Below, one piece after another: positions 1-8,073 of a stretch of DNA of 38,287 bases; position 1 is the first letter of the stretch; every line of letters begins with the position of its first letter. Made by a program: the position numbers and the translations under genes. This stretch comes from Alphaproteobacteria bacterium (GTDB taxonomy: Bacteria; Pseudomonadota; Alphaproteobacteria; Micropepsales; Micropepsaceae), in contig JAQGLO010000205.1 in the NCBI GenBank assembly GCA_028292825.1, forward strand, positions 1-38,287, written 5' to 3'. A model generated the notes under the pieces. It did no database searches and was not told the DNA's origin. It was given only the letters and a program-made list of their open reading frames with translations.

Positions 1-10
1 GGGAGCCGCC

Positions 11-1051
11 ATGTCCACGATTCAGCGCCGCCATTTCGTGATGGGCGCCGCCGCCACCGCTGGCATGGCCGGGGTCCCCGCCTGGGGAAAGACCATCAAG
101 CACAAGCCGCTGGATCCGGTGAATCCCGACCTGCTGTTCGGCACCACCAGCTCGATCTGGAACGACGCCGGGCTGGTGACGAGTTCCCCCTATACGACCG
201 AGACGGCAATCCAGGCCATAGCCGCCCGGGGGCTGCAGGGGATCGAATTCTACGGCCACGGCATCGAGGCCTATCGCGACAAGCCGATGGCGCTGAAGAA
301 GCTGTTTGACGATGCCGGCATCACTTTCATCGACGCCTCGAACGGCGAGAAGGGCCAGTCCACCAACTTCATCGATCCCGCCGCCATCCCCAAGACTATC
401 GAGGACCATGTCGCCTTCTGCCGCGACTTCCTGCAGCCACTGGGCTGCGATCACTTCAAGGTCAATATGGGCGCACGCCCGGTCGGCGGACCCAGCGACG
501 ATCAGCTCAAGCGCTTGGCCGATACGCTGAACAGGCTGGGCGAAAAGACCATCGCCATGGGCATCCGCCTGTCGCCGCATCCCCATATCTGGGGGCCCAT
601 CGAGCGTGAGGCGGAGACGCGCCGGGTGCTGGACCTGACCGATCCGAAATATGTCTGGCTGTGCGCCGATACCGGCCACCTCACCCTGGGCGGCGGCGAT
701 GCGGTCCAGATCATCAGCGACTATTTCCCGCGTCTGTCGGAAATCCATCTCAAGGACACCTATGCCAAGTACCGCGGCAACAAGGAAACCCCGACCCAGG
801 ACCAGCACAAGATCGCCAGCGTCTATCACAATCTGGGCGGCGGCGGCGTGGACTTCCAGGGCATCTTCAAGGTGCTGCGCGATCGCCATTTCAAGGGCTG
901 GGTGATCTTCGACGTGGACGGTCCGCGCAAGGGCGATGATGGCTATGACGCGATCGGCGGCGACGACAAGCTGAAGATTGACGATTACATGGCCCACAAC
1001 ATCAACTATCTGCGCACCCAACTCGGCATCAAGCTGCCGCCCGTCGCTTAG
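11..1051 (+). CDS. Tat-exported sugar phosphate isomerase/epimerase-like TIM barrel
   Basis: The 346-residue product begins with a twin-arginine signal (RRHFVMG at 6-12, then an Ala/Gly-rich stretch ending near AWG), so it is probably exported folded. The rest resembles the xylose isomerase-like/AP endonuclease 2 TIM-barrel family: IEFYGHG at 78-84, SPHPHIWG at 188-195, CADTGHL at 218-224 and EIHLKD at 244-249 match metal-binding strand ends. The usual glutamate of the central strand is not obvious (SPHPH occupies that place), so catalysis is uncertain. The start follows GGGAG at positions 1-5 with 5-nt spacing. The CHRD and PQQ dehydrogenase genes follow closely on the same strand, suggesting one operon for a periplasmic sugar- or polyol-related pathway. 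The substrate is unknown. The upstream promoter lies outside the window. Confidence 0.85.
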   Translation: MSTIQRRHFVMGAAATAGMAGVPAWGKTIKHKPLDPVNPDLLFGTTSSIWNDAGLVTSSPYTTETAIQAIAARGLQGIEFYGHGIEAYRDKPMALKKLFDDAGITFIDASNGEKGQSTNFIDPAAIPKTIEDHVAFCRDFLQPLGCDHFKVNMGARPVGGPSDDQLKRLADTLNRLGEKTIAMGIRLSPHPHIWGPIEREAETRRVLDLTDPKYVWLCADTGHLTLGGGDAVQIISDYFPRLSEIHLKDTYAKYRGNKETPTQDQHKIASVYHNLGGGGVDFQGIFKVLRDRHFKGWVIFDVDGPRKGDDGYDAIGGDDKLKIDDYMAHNINYLRTQLGIKLPPVA

Positions 1052-1072
1052 GATAGAAGAGGAGCAGGGCGC

Positions 1073-1501
1073 ATGTTTCGTCCACAACAGATCGCTATCG
1101 CTTTGGCTGCAGTGCTGGCCGCCGCGCCGGCCATGGCGGCCGGCTATGAAGCCGAGCTCGACCCCACGCCGTTCGACGCGGTCAACCGCGCCGACGTGAT
1201 CAACAGCATCGGCAACGTCACCGCCACGCTGAACGGCAATGTCTTGACGGTTCAGGGCAGTTTTTCTGCCATGACATCGCCGGCGACCGGCGCGTCGGTG
1301 CGCATCGGGCTGGCCAAGGGCGTACCGGGCGATGCCATCGGGAAGCTGACCGCAGAACACTCGCCGGCAGGCGCCGTGTCGGGATCGGTGACATTGACGC
1401 AGGACCAGGTCGCGGCGCTGCAGAAGCAGGCGCTCTATATCCGCATCGACAGCGAAAAGGCGCCTGAGGGCAACCTGCAGGGCTGGCTGGAAGGAAAATG
1501 A
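1073..1501 (+). CDS. CHRD domain-containing exported protein
   Basis: This 142-residue protein has a signal peptide (hydrophobic residues about 7-22, Ala-rich, cleavage near AMA-A) followed by a single CHRD domain. The C-terminal end shows the typical pattern: a predicted helix LTQDQVAALQKQALYIRI followed by GNLQGWLEG. CHRD domains were named from chordin and are widespread in bacterial exported proteins. Their biochemical role is not established, so none is assigned here. A GAGGAG ribosome-binding site lies upstream of ATG 1073. The stop overlaps the start of the PQQ dehydrogenase (ATGA, 1498-1501), so the two are translationally coupled and probably act in the same compartment. Confidence 0.85.
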   Translation: MFRPQQIAIALAAVLAAAPAMAAGYEAELDPTPFDAVNRADVINSIGNVTATLNGNVLTVQGSFSAMTSPATGASVRIGLAKGVPGDAIGKLTAEHSPAGAVSGSVTLTQDQVAALQKQALYIRIDSEKAPEGNLQGWLEGK

Positions 1502-3639
1502 TGATGTCGCGGAATTTCCTGATGGGCGCTGCGGCGCTGATCGGCCTCGGTGGTGCCTTGGCCTGGGCGCAGACTGCACCGAGCGGTGTGTACACGGTGG
1601 CGCAGGCATCGGCGGGCAGGGCGGTTTATGCGCAGAACTGCGCTGGTTGCCACCGCGACAATCTTGCGGGTGGCGGCGATGCACCGGCGCTTGGCGGCAA
1701 CGGGTTCATCAGTTCCTTCGGCGCGCGCTCGACAAAGGACTTGTACAAGTTCATCGCCACCTCCATGCCGGCCGGTGCGCCGGCCAGCCTCAGCGAAGCG
1801 CAATACACCAACGTCGTCGCGTATCTGCTGCAGGCCAACGGCGCAGTGGCGGGCGCGAAGCCCTTCGGCAAGAACACCGACATCAAGGTTTCCAGCATCG
1901 CCACCGGCAAGCGGCCGGCCAAGACGCCAAAAATAGCCAAGACCATCAACGACGCGCCGCTCAACCAGCGCACCGACCTGATGGCGCCGCCTTTCCAGCT
2001 GGGCCACACCGTCCAGGGCACGGTGAAGAACTATGTCGATGTCACCGACGAAATGCTGACTCATCCGCCGGACGGCGAATGGCTGATGTACCGGCGCAAT
2101 TACCAGGGCTGGAGCTTCAGCCCGCTGAAGGAGATCACCGCCGACAACGTCAAATCGCTGACGCTGAAATGGGCGTGGAACATGAACGAGGGCGGCGCCA
2201 GCCAGGTGACGCCCATCGTCCATGCCGGGGTGATGTTCCTCTCCAACACCTCCAACACGGTGCAGGCGCTGGATGCCAAGACCGGCGAACTGATCTGGGA
2301 AAACCGCATCGGGCCGGTGTCGAAGATCGCCTATGGCGGCACACGCAGCCTGGCCGTTTATCACGACAAGGTCTATGTCGCGACCACCGATGCCCATATC
2401 CACGCACTCGATGCGCGCACCGGCAAGATCGCGTGGGAGCAGGCACTGGGCAGCACCCGCAATTCCAACACGGGCGGCGTGATGGTGATGCGCGGCAAGG
2501 TGCTGACGGGTCTCACCGGCTGCGACAATTACTCTGAGAACAACTGCTATATCAGCGCTTTCGACGCCGACACCGGAAAGCGCGACTGGAAGTTCTTCAC
2601 CACCGCGCTGGAAGGCCAGCCGGGTGGCGACACCTGGAACGGCCTGCCCAACCTGCTGCGCGGCGGCGGCGATACCTGGATTGCCGGTACCTATGACCCG
2701 GAGCTGAACACGACCTATTGGGGCGTGGCCCAGACCAAGCCTTGGTTCCGCGCCAGCCGCAAGACCTACGGCGCTTCGACGCTCTATTCGTCTTCGACGC
2801 TGGCGCTCAATCCCGATGACGGCAAGCTGAAATGGTATTTCCAGCATGCGCCGGGTGAATCGCTGGATCTCGACGAAGTGTTCGAGCGCGTGCTGATCGA
2901 TCATGGCGACCAGAAGACGCTGATGACCATCGGCAAGCCTGGCATCCTGTGGAAGCTCGATCGTGTCACCGGCAAGTTCCTGGATGCCAAGGAGACAATG
3001 TTCCAGAACGTCTTCGCCAATATCAATCACCAGACCGGCGAAGTCACCTATCGCAGCGACATCATCAACCAGAAGACCAACCAGTGGCTTTCGTCTTGCC
3101 CGGGTCCGGAAGGCGGCCATGACTGGCAGGCCGTCAGCTACAACCAGCCTACAGACCTGCTGATCATTCCGCTCAGCCAGAGTTGCGTGATGATCCAGGG
3201 CCATGACGTGGACCAGAAGCTGGGTGGCGGCGGCACGGCCGCATCGCAGAAATTCTTCTTCATGCCCGGCACCCACCAGAACATGGGCAAGCTGGTCGCC
3301 TATCGCACTTCCGACATGAAGGAAGCGTGGTCCTGGCAGCAGCGTAGCCCGTTCCTGTCGGCGGTGCTGTCCACCGGCGGCGGCCTAGCCTTCGTGGGCG
3401 ACTTCAACCGCAGCTTCAAGGCGGTGGACGTGAAGACCGGCAAGATCATCTGGCAGACAAGGCTGGGCAACACGGTGCAGGGCTATCCCGTCAGCTTCAG
3501 CCTGGACGGCAAGCAGTATATCGCCGTCGCCACCGGCCTTGGCGGCGGCAGTCCGCAACAGAAGCCCACGGCCCTGCTGGACGAAGTGCATCGTCCGGCG
3601 ACCGGCCACCAACTCTATGTCTTCGGGCTGCCCGACTAG
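1498..3639 (+). CDS. Periplasmic cytochrome c-PQQ-dependent dehydrogenase (quinohaemoprotein)
   Basis: The 713-residue protein carries a signal peptide (cleavage near AWA-Q, about residue 25) and an N-terminal class I cytochrome c domain. The haem site is CAGCH at 48-52, and a likely Met ligand lies in TSMPAG near 90. A beta-propeller PQQ domain follows from about residue 190 to the end, with repeated tryptophan-docking motifs (DAKTGELIWE, DARTGKIAWE, DVKTGKIIW) and the GGGDTWIAGTYDPELN block. Haem c before the propeller is the order of polyvinyl-alcohol dehydrogenases; type II alcohol dehydrogenases carry haem at the C-terminus. It should oxidise an alcohol or sugar in the periplasm and pass electrons to its own haem. 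The substrate cannot be read from sequence. It is coupled to the CHRD gene by a 4-base overlap and converges on the cupin gene with overlapping stops. Confidence 0.9.
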   Translation: MMMSRNFLMGAAALIGLGGALAWAQTAPSGVYTVAQASAGRAVYAQNCAGCHRDNLAGGGDAPALGGNGFISSFGARSTKDLYKFIATSMPAGAPASLSEAQYTNVVAYLLQANGAVAGAKPFGKNTDIKVSSIATGKRPAKTPKIAKTINDAPLNQRTDLMAPPFQLGHTVQGTVKNYVDVTDEMLTHPPDGEWLMYRRNYQGWSFSPLKEITADNVKSLTLKWAWNMNEGGASQVTPIVHAGVMFLSNTSNTVQALDAKTGELIWENRIGPVSKIAYGGTRSLAVYHDKVYVATTDAHIHALDARTGKIAWEQALGSTRNSNTGGVMVMRGKVLTGLTGCDNYSENNCYISAFDADTGKRDWKFFTTALEGQPGGDTWNGLPNLLRGGGDTWIAGTYDPELNTTYWGVAQTKPWFRASRKTYGASTLYSSSTLALNPDDGKLKWYFQHAPGESLDLDEVFERVLIDHGDQKTLMTIGKPGILWKLDRVTGKFLDAKETMFQNVFANINHQTGEVTYRSDIINQKTNQWLSSCPGPEGGHDWQAVSYNQPTDLLIIPLSQSCVMIQGHDVDQKLGGGGTAASQKFFFMPGTHQNMGKLVAYRTSDMKEAWSWQQRSPFLSAVLSTGGGLAFVGDFNRSFKAVDVKTGKIIWQTRLGNTVQGYPVSFSLDGKQYIAVATGLGGGSPQQKPTALLDEVHRPATGHQLYVFGLPD

Positions 3640-4109
3640 TTCGCGCTCACCGGCATATGTATGGCGACGGTAATCAGTTCGCCCTGTATGTCGGTATACT
3701 GGTGCGGGGTATCGGCGGGCACCAGTATATAGTCGCCCTTGGCGACCTTGCGCTGCGTACCGCCTTCGATTGCCGTGCCCGACAGGGTTTTGCCGTTGCC
3801 CGGCTTGATGCCTGCCAGCGTCCCGCCAGTGATCAGCGTGCAGCCGCCGCCGATGACCTCGATCAACTCATCCTGCACCGGATGGATGGAAGGCGGCGTC
3901 GTGCTGGTGCGGAATTCCAGCTGCACCGGATAGCCGGGCACATTGCCGATGACCCTGACGGTATTGCCCTCTTTGTGTTCTGCGCGCGCCTCGGCGATCA
4001 AGGCCTGTACATCGGCAGCCGCGCTATAGAGCTTGATAGGCGGCGGAGCGGTTTGCGCCAGCGCGGGCAGGGGCGCGAGCAGCAGGATGATCGGCAACAG
4101 CGCTTTCAT
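3636..4109 (-). CDS. Exported single-domain cupin protein
   Basis: The product of 157 residues has a signal peptide (MKALLPIILLLAPLPALAQ) and one cupin domain. The first conserved motif is weak (STTPPSIHPVQDELIEVIGG); the second is clearer (KGDYILVPADTPHQYTDIQG), with a histidine in the expected metal-binding place. The start at 4109 was preferred to an ATG 12 bases upstream because GGAGAG lies 4 bases before it. Its stop shares the tetranucleotide CTAG (3636-3639) with the PQQ dehydrogenase stop. The following cupin gene (4164-5111) lies upstream on the same strand, so both could be co-transcribed. The function is unknown; a small-molecule binding or sugar-related role would fit the neighbours. 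Confidence 0.8.
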   Translation of the reverse strand: MKALLPIILLLAPLPALAQTAPPPIKLYSAAADVQALIAEARAEHKEGNTVRVIGNVPGYPVQLEFRTSTTPPSIHPVQDELIEVIGGGCTLITGGTLAGIKPGNGKTLSGTAIEGGTQRKVAKGDYILVPADTPHQYTDIQGELITVAIHMPVSAN

Positions 4110-4163
4110 GGGTCTCTCCAAACAAAAAGGGCCAGTCTCGCGACCAGCCCCGATTGATCCTGC

Positions 4164-5111
4164 CTACTGCTTCGCCCCGGAGTCCGGATCGAAATTATGC
4201 ATCCCATAGGGTCGCGGGTTGATGGCAATGCGGGTGGACATGCCGTTGCCGGCCCAGCTGGCGCGGTGCCAGCGCCCCTGCGGTGCATAGACCACGTCGC
4301 CGACATCGGCGGTGAAGACCGGCATGCCTTCCATCTTGTAGTCCACCGTACCTTCGGCGATCACCCAGAACTCGCTATAGTCGATATGGAAGTGGCCCTT
4401 GTTGCTGTCCGGCGGCGTAGGCGTGCCCTTGCCGCGGATGATATTCGCGAAATTCGTGGTGTCGGAGACGAAGGCATGGTCGCCGGGCGTCGCCGGACGC
4501 TTCACGAAATCACCCCAGAAATCGACATAGGGCTTGTTGATTTCGGTATAGGGATCAGGCGGCGTACGGTAGCTGGCCAAGACATAGGTCTTGCCCTTGG
4601 CGGTCGGCGCCGGCCCTGCATCATCCTTGCCGGTCGCCGGATAGAGCGGCGTGCGGTTGGAACGGATCACTTCCAGTCTTACGCTTGGTTCGTCGCCGAC
4701 GGTCTCGAGCGAGTAGGGGGTGCGGTAGGGAACCTGGACCAGGAAGCCCTTGCTGGCCACGAAAGGCGCCTGCCCCTGGATGGTGAACCGGATCTGGCCC
4801 GCAGCGACATACCAGAAGATGCGATCATCCCCCCAGAACTGGGTCTTGGTCTTTTCACCCGGCGCCAGCTGAATGTAGCTGGCATCATAGTCAGCATCGT
4901 GAACGATAGGCTGGGTCCAGCTTTTCTCACCCTTGTGGCTGGTGACGATTTCAGACAGCCGCCAGATCGGCTTGTTGGGCGCTTTCCATGGTGTCAGCGG
5001 TACTGGCTTGGGCGACCAACTGTACCAGACCGAGCTTGGCTGGGCTGTAGCCGGCATAACGGCCGCGAGACCGATCAGGCCGATCGTCGCCAGCTTGCGA
5101 AAAGACTTCAT
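4164..5111 (-). CDS. Exported two-domain cupin protein
   Basis: The protein has 315 residues, a signal peptide (MKSFRKLATIGLIGLAAVMPATAQ) and two cupin-like barrels. The C-terminal barrel keeps a metal site of the form HFHIDYSEFW ... GRWHRASW (HxH, Glu, later His). The N-terminal barrel has lost most of the histidines. A longer reading frame runs upstream to 5414, but ATG 5111 is preceded by GGGGGAG and starts the signal peptide, so it is the real start. Its partner on the same strand is the single cupin at 3636-4109. With the PQQ dehydrogenase it defines a periplasmic cluster. The reaction is unknown; dioxygenase, isomerase and lyase are all possible for this fold. Confidence 0.82.
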   Translation of the reverse strand: MKSFRKLATIGLIGLAAVMPATAQPSSVWYSWSPKPVPLTPWKAPNKPIWRLSEIVTSHKGEKSWTQPIVHDADYDASYIQLAPGEKTKTQFWGDDRIFWYVAAGQIRFTIQGQAPFVASKGFLVQVPYRTPYSLETVGDEPSVRLEVIRSNRTPLYPATGKDDAGPAPTAKGKTYVLASYRTPPDPYTEINKPYVDFWGDFVKRPATPGDHAFVSDTTNFANIIRGKGTPTPPDSNKGHFHIDYSEFWVIAEGTVDYKMEGMPVFTADVGDVVYAPQGRWHRASWAGNGMSTRIAINPRPYGMHNFDPDSGAKQ

Positions 5112-5313
5112 CTTCACTCCCCCAAACCCATGATTTCTTTGGCAGAACATTGTCTCAACCAAAGGTGCAATACAACCAGAGCCAAGCGCCAAAAAAAGGC
5201 GGCGGCAGGAGTAGGTGTATATATAATTTCTCATAATATTACTTATACGAGTAATTTGATTGTGCGCCGATCTGGCGGGTTGCGGCCGGCCCCGCCCACC
5301 CGTCCAATGTGAC
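5112..5313. promoter_or_regulatory. Divergent intergenic region with 18-bp dyad operator candidate
   Basis: This AT-rich stretch separates the leftward cupin genes from mazG. At 5238-5255 it contains a perfect inverted repeat, ATTACT-TATACG-AGTAAT, resembling the dyads bound by FadR-type GntR regulators. Next to it is a very AT-rich patch (5220-5240) that could hold a -10 element for the cupin genes. Which regulator binds is not known, and no regulator gene of that type lies in the window. Confidence 0.45.
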
Positions 5314-6117
5314 ATGACGAATCCTGAACCTGACCGAGACATCAATACCCTGCTGGAGATCATGCGGCGGCTGCGCGCCGAGTGTCCGTGGGACCGGGTC
5401 CAGACCTTTGCCACTATCGCGCCTTACACCATCGAGGAAGCCTATGAGGTGGCAAGCGCTATCCACGATGGCGATCTCAAAGCCCTACCCGGTGAGCTGG
5501 GCGATCTTCTGTTTCAAGTGGTATTCCACGCCCGCATGGCTGAGGAAGCCGGATTGTTCGACTTTGGCGACGTGGTTGAGGCCGTAATAGCCAAAATGAT
5601 CCGGCGCCATCCACACGTTTTCGGCGACGAACAGGCCAAGGCCGACGCCGCGACGCAGAAGGATTTCTGGGAAGATCTAAAACGGGCAGAGCGCGTCTCC
5701 AGTGGTCATACCAGCATTTTGGATGATGTTGCCAGTGCCCTTCCCGCCTTGATACGCGCTGAAAAGCTTCAAAAAAGGGCTTCAAGCATCGGGTTTGATT
5801 GGAATAATGCCCATCTGGTCGTGGACAAGATCGCTGAGGAAGCCCGCGAGATCATCGACGCACGCACCCAGGCCGAGCGGGAGGAAGAAGTGGGCGACCT
5901 GCTGTTTGTGGTGGCCAATCTGGCGCGGCATCTGAAGGTTGACCCCGAAGAGGCCTTGCGCGCCGCCAATGCCAAGTTCACGCGCCGCTTCCATTATATC
6001 GAGGCTGGCCTGGCGGCCCGCGGCGTCAAACCAGGTGCGGCTTCGCTGGAAGAGATGGAAGCGCTGTGGCAGGACGCCAAGGCGGCGGAAAAGCTTAAAC
6101 TTGCAGGTGAAGATTAG
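5314..6117 (+). CDS. mazG: Nucleoside triphosphate pyrophosphohydrolase MazG
   Basis: The product of 267 residues has two MazG domains. The N-terminal copy has CPWDRVQT followed by IEEAYEV and GELGDLLFQVVFHARMAEE. The C-terminal copy has EEAREI and EEVGDLLFVVANLARHL. The ExxE ... ExxD helices that bind magnesium are visible in both. MazG hydrolyses (d)NTPs to the monophosphate and pyrophosphate in the cytoplasm, and in E. coli it also affects ppGpp levels. The start at 5314 gives the usual MazG N-terminus; an upstream in-frame start at 5260 adds an implausible Pro/Cys-rich leader. The gene converges with hflX and their stops overlap in TTAG (6114-6117). Confidence 0.95.
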   Translation: MTNPEPDRDINTLLEIMRRLRAECPWDRVQTFATIAPYTIEEAYEVASAIHDGDLKALPGELGDLLFQVVFHARMAEEAGLFDFGDVVEAVIAKMIRRHPHVFGDEQAKADAATQKDFWEDLKRAERVSSGHTSILDDVASALPALIRAEKLQKRASSIGFDWNNAHLVVDKIAEEAREIIDARTQAEREEEVGDLLFVVANLARHLKVDPEEALRAANAKFTRRFHYIEAGLAARGVKPGAASLEEMEALWQDAKAAEKLKLAGED

Positions 6118-7442
6118 TTTGCAACGCCCTGCTCTATCGTGATTTTCTTGGGAAAACGGCTTTCGAACCGCCCCAGATCATCGGGGTGAATACGAACTGA
6201 CAGGCTGATCTTTCCAGCCCGGTCGTGGCGTTCCAAGACCTGGGAATGCCGGTAGGCAAAGGCCAAGGCGCTCCCATCCGCCGCGTCCAGTTTCAACGAC
6301 AAGGTTATGTTGTCACGTGTTACGCCTGCCTCAAACGACGCCAAAAGCGCTGGAATCCCGCTTCCCGTGAGTGCCGAGACGGCAATCGCCTCGCCCCGCC
6401 CGTTTCGGGTCAGCAGGCCTTCGCGCTGTTCGGGCTCCAGCAGATCGATCTTGTTCAGGATCTCCAGAATGTGCCTGTCTGGAGGAAGCCCCAGTTCCTC
6501 CAAGACCTTCATCACATCGGCCTTCTGGGCGGCGCTTTCGTCATGGGCAGCGTCGCGCACATGCACAATGACGTCGGCCGCCAGCACCTCTTCTAGGGTA
6601 GCGCGAAATGCCGCCACCAGTTCTGTCGGAAGGTCGGCGATGAAACCAACCGTGTCGGACAGGATGATGCGGGTGCCTTTGGGCAGCTTTACGCCCCGCA
6701 TGGTGGGATCCAGGGTGGCGAACAGCAGGTCCTTGGCGAGTACCTCGGATTCGGTCAGCCGGTTGAACAAGGTGGACTTGCCGGCATTGGTATAGCCGAC
6801 CAGCGCCACCACGGGGAACGGCACTTTCCTGCGCGCCTGTCGTCCCAGGCTGCGGGTGCGCTTGACCTTATCCAGTTCGGCCTTGATGCGCACGATCCGT
6901 TCGGCGATCAGCCGGCGATCGCTTTCGATCTGGCTTTCGCCGGGGCCGCCCAGAAAGCCGAAACCGCCGCGCTGGCGCTCCAGATGGGTCCAGCTGCGCA
7001 CCAGCCGGGAGCGTTGATAATTGAGGTGCGCCAGTTCGACCTGCAGTGCCCCTTCCCGCGTGGCCGCGCGCTCTCCGAATATCTCCAGGATGACAGCGGT
7101 GCGGTCGAGCACCTTGCTGTTCCAGGCTTTTTCCAGGTTGCGCTGCTGCACCGGGGTGAGATGGGCATTGACGATGATGACGTCCGGCTCCTGGTCTTTC
7201 GCCAGGATTGCGATTTCCTCGACCTTGCCGGTTCCCAGCAAAGTCGCCGGCGTGGGCCGTGCCAGAGGCACGACCTGTGCCACCGCCACGTCCAGATGAA
7301 TCGCGGCCGTAAGCCCTACGGCCTCGGCGAGGCGCGCTTGTGCGTCGCGCAGCGCCGCGTCGGGGCGACTGCGGTTCTTGGGTTCGACATGAATAACGAA
7401 AGCGCGGGCTGCCCCCCGCGACCGGAGATCGCTGGAATTCAA
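6114..7442 (-). CDS. hflX: GTPase HflX
   Basis: The 442-residue protein has an N-terminal HflX nucleotide-binding domain, a coiled region with the Gly-rich FGFLGGPGESQ, and a TRAFAC GTPase domain: G1 GYTNAGKS at 216-223, G3 DTVGFI, G4 NKID and G5 SALTGSG. HflX binds 50S ribosomes and splits stalled or heat-damaged ribosomes. It lies just downstream of hfq on the same strand with 3 bases between stop and start, the usual hfq-hflX pairing. The only start upstream of the conserved N-terminus is a TTG (7442), with no strong ribosome-binding site, so it probably depends on translation of hfq. Confidence 0.95.
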   Translation of the reverse strand: MNSSDLRSRGAARAFVIHVEPKNRSRPDAALRDAQARLAEAVGLTAAIHLDVAVAQVVPLARPTPATLLGTGKVEEIAILAKDQEPDVIIVNAHLTPVQQRNLEKAWNSKVLDRTAVILEIFGERAATREGALQVELAHLNYQRSRLVRSWTHLERQRGGFGFLGGPGESQIESDRRLIAERIVRIKAELDKVKRTRSLGRQARRKVPFPVVALVGYTNAGKSTLFNRLTESEVLAKDLLFATLDPTMRGVKLPKGTRIILSDTVGFIADLPTELVAAFRATLEEVLAADVIVHVRDAAHDESAAQKADVMKVLEELGLPPDRHILEILNKIDLLEPEQREGLLTRNGRGEAIAVSALTGSGIPALLASFEAGVTRDNITLSLKLDAADGSALAFAYRHSQVLERHDRAGKISLSVRIHPDDLGRFESRFPKKITIEQGVAN

Positions 7443-7445
7443 ACG

Positions 7446-7685
7446 TCAGGACTCGGCCGGCTCATCCTGGAGCTGGATCGGGCCCATCGGCATCACGGTC
7501 GAGATGGCGTGCTTGTAGACCAGCTGGGACTGGCCATCACGGCGCAGCAGGACGCAGAAATTGTCAAACCAGGTGATGTTGCCCTGAAGCTTGACGCCAT
7601 TGACGAGGAAGATGGTGACGGCAGACTTGGACTTGCGGACCGCATTTAAAAACGTGTCCTGAAGGTTCTGTTGTTTATCGCTCAT
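7446..7685 (-). CDS. hfq: RNA chaperone Hfq
   Basis: The protein has 79 residues and starts [14 protein letters not shown]. It contains the Sm1 motif ([21 protein letters not shown]) and the Sm2 motif (YKHAISTV), typical of the hexameric RNA chaperone that pairs small RNAs with mRNAs. ATG 7685 gives the standard Hfq N-terminus; ATG 7697 would add four residues. It heads the hfq-hflX pair. In many alphaproteobacteria trkA lies between ntrX and hfq; here no trkA is present and a non-coding gap of nearly 400 bases is found instead. Confidence 0.97.
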   Translation of the reverse strand: MSDKQQNLQDTFLNAVRKSKSAVTIFLVNGVKLQGNITWFDNFCVLLRRDGQSQLVYKHAISTVMPMGPIQLQDEPAES

Positions 7686-8073
7686 GGGTTCGCCCATTGT
7701 TTCAGCCGCGCAGTGGGGCCTGCGCAGCATCTTGGACGGTCAGTGTAGCCAAATGCTGCAATTGCGAAAGGGGTAAATCCGCGAATTTTCATTGGCGCTT
7801 TGTGCATGAATTCCCTGCACAAAATCATTGCCTGGGCGACCGGCTTCCCGATTAACCCTTTTGCCTGTACGGCATGCCGGCAAGACTTGGGCCGGTGGAA
7901 AGCCGTTCCTGGGCGCCTGCCCATTTGAACCTCGCTTGCGCGACATCCCCTCCCCCTGGCGCGCCAGCTTTTCCGCCATTTACCGCATGTCGCTCAAAAC
8001 GCGTGGGCACAGAACGCAGTCTAACACGATCAGAATGGGCGTGGATAAGGCGGGGGATGTGGAGCACGCCGCG
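7686..8073. promoter_or_regulatory. hfq upstream region with inverted repeat 7801-7821
   Basis: The region between ntrX and hfq has no convincing gene. It contains an inverted repeat TGTGCA-N9-TGCACA at 7801-7821, about 115 bases upstream of the hfq start. A weak promoter candidate on the - strand has TACACT near 7743-7748 as -10. A short leftward reading frame starting at 7946 has a purine-rich AGGGGGAGGGG ahead of its ATG, but its 68-residue product has no recognisable feature, so it is not called as a gene. Confidence 0.35.

Noticed and set aside
1435-3276. 613-codon antisense open frame over the PQQ dehydrogenase
   Set aside because: It has an Arg/His/Gln-rich composition typical of GC-rich shadow frames and no recognisable domain, while the opposite strand encodes a clear quinoprotein.
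7740-7946. Possible 68-residue leftward gene between ntrX and hfq
   Set aside because: It has a purine-rich stretch before the ATG but no domain, an unusual composition, and it covers the likely hfq promoter; support is too weak to call it.
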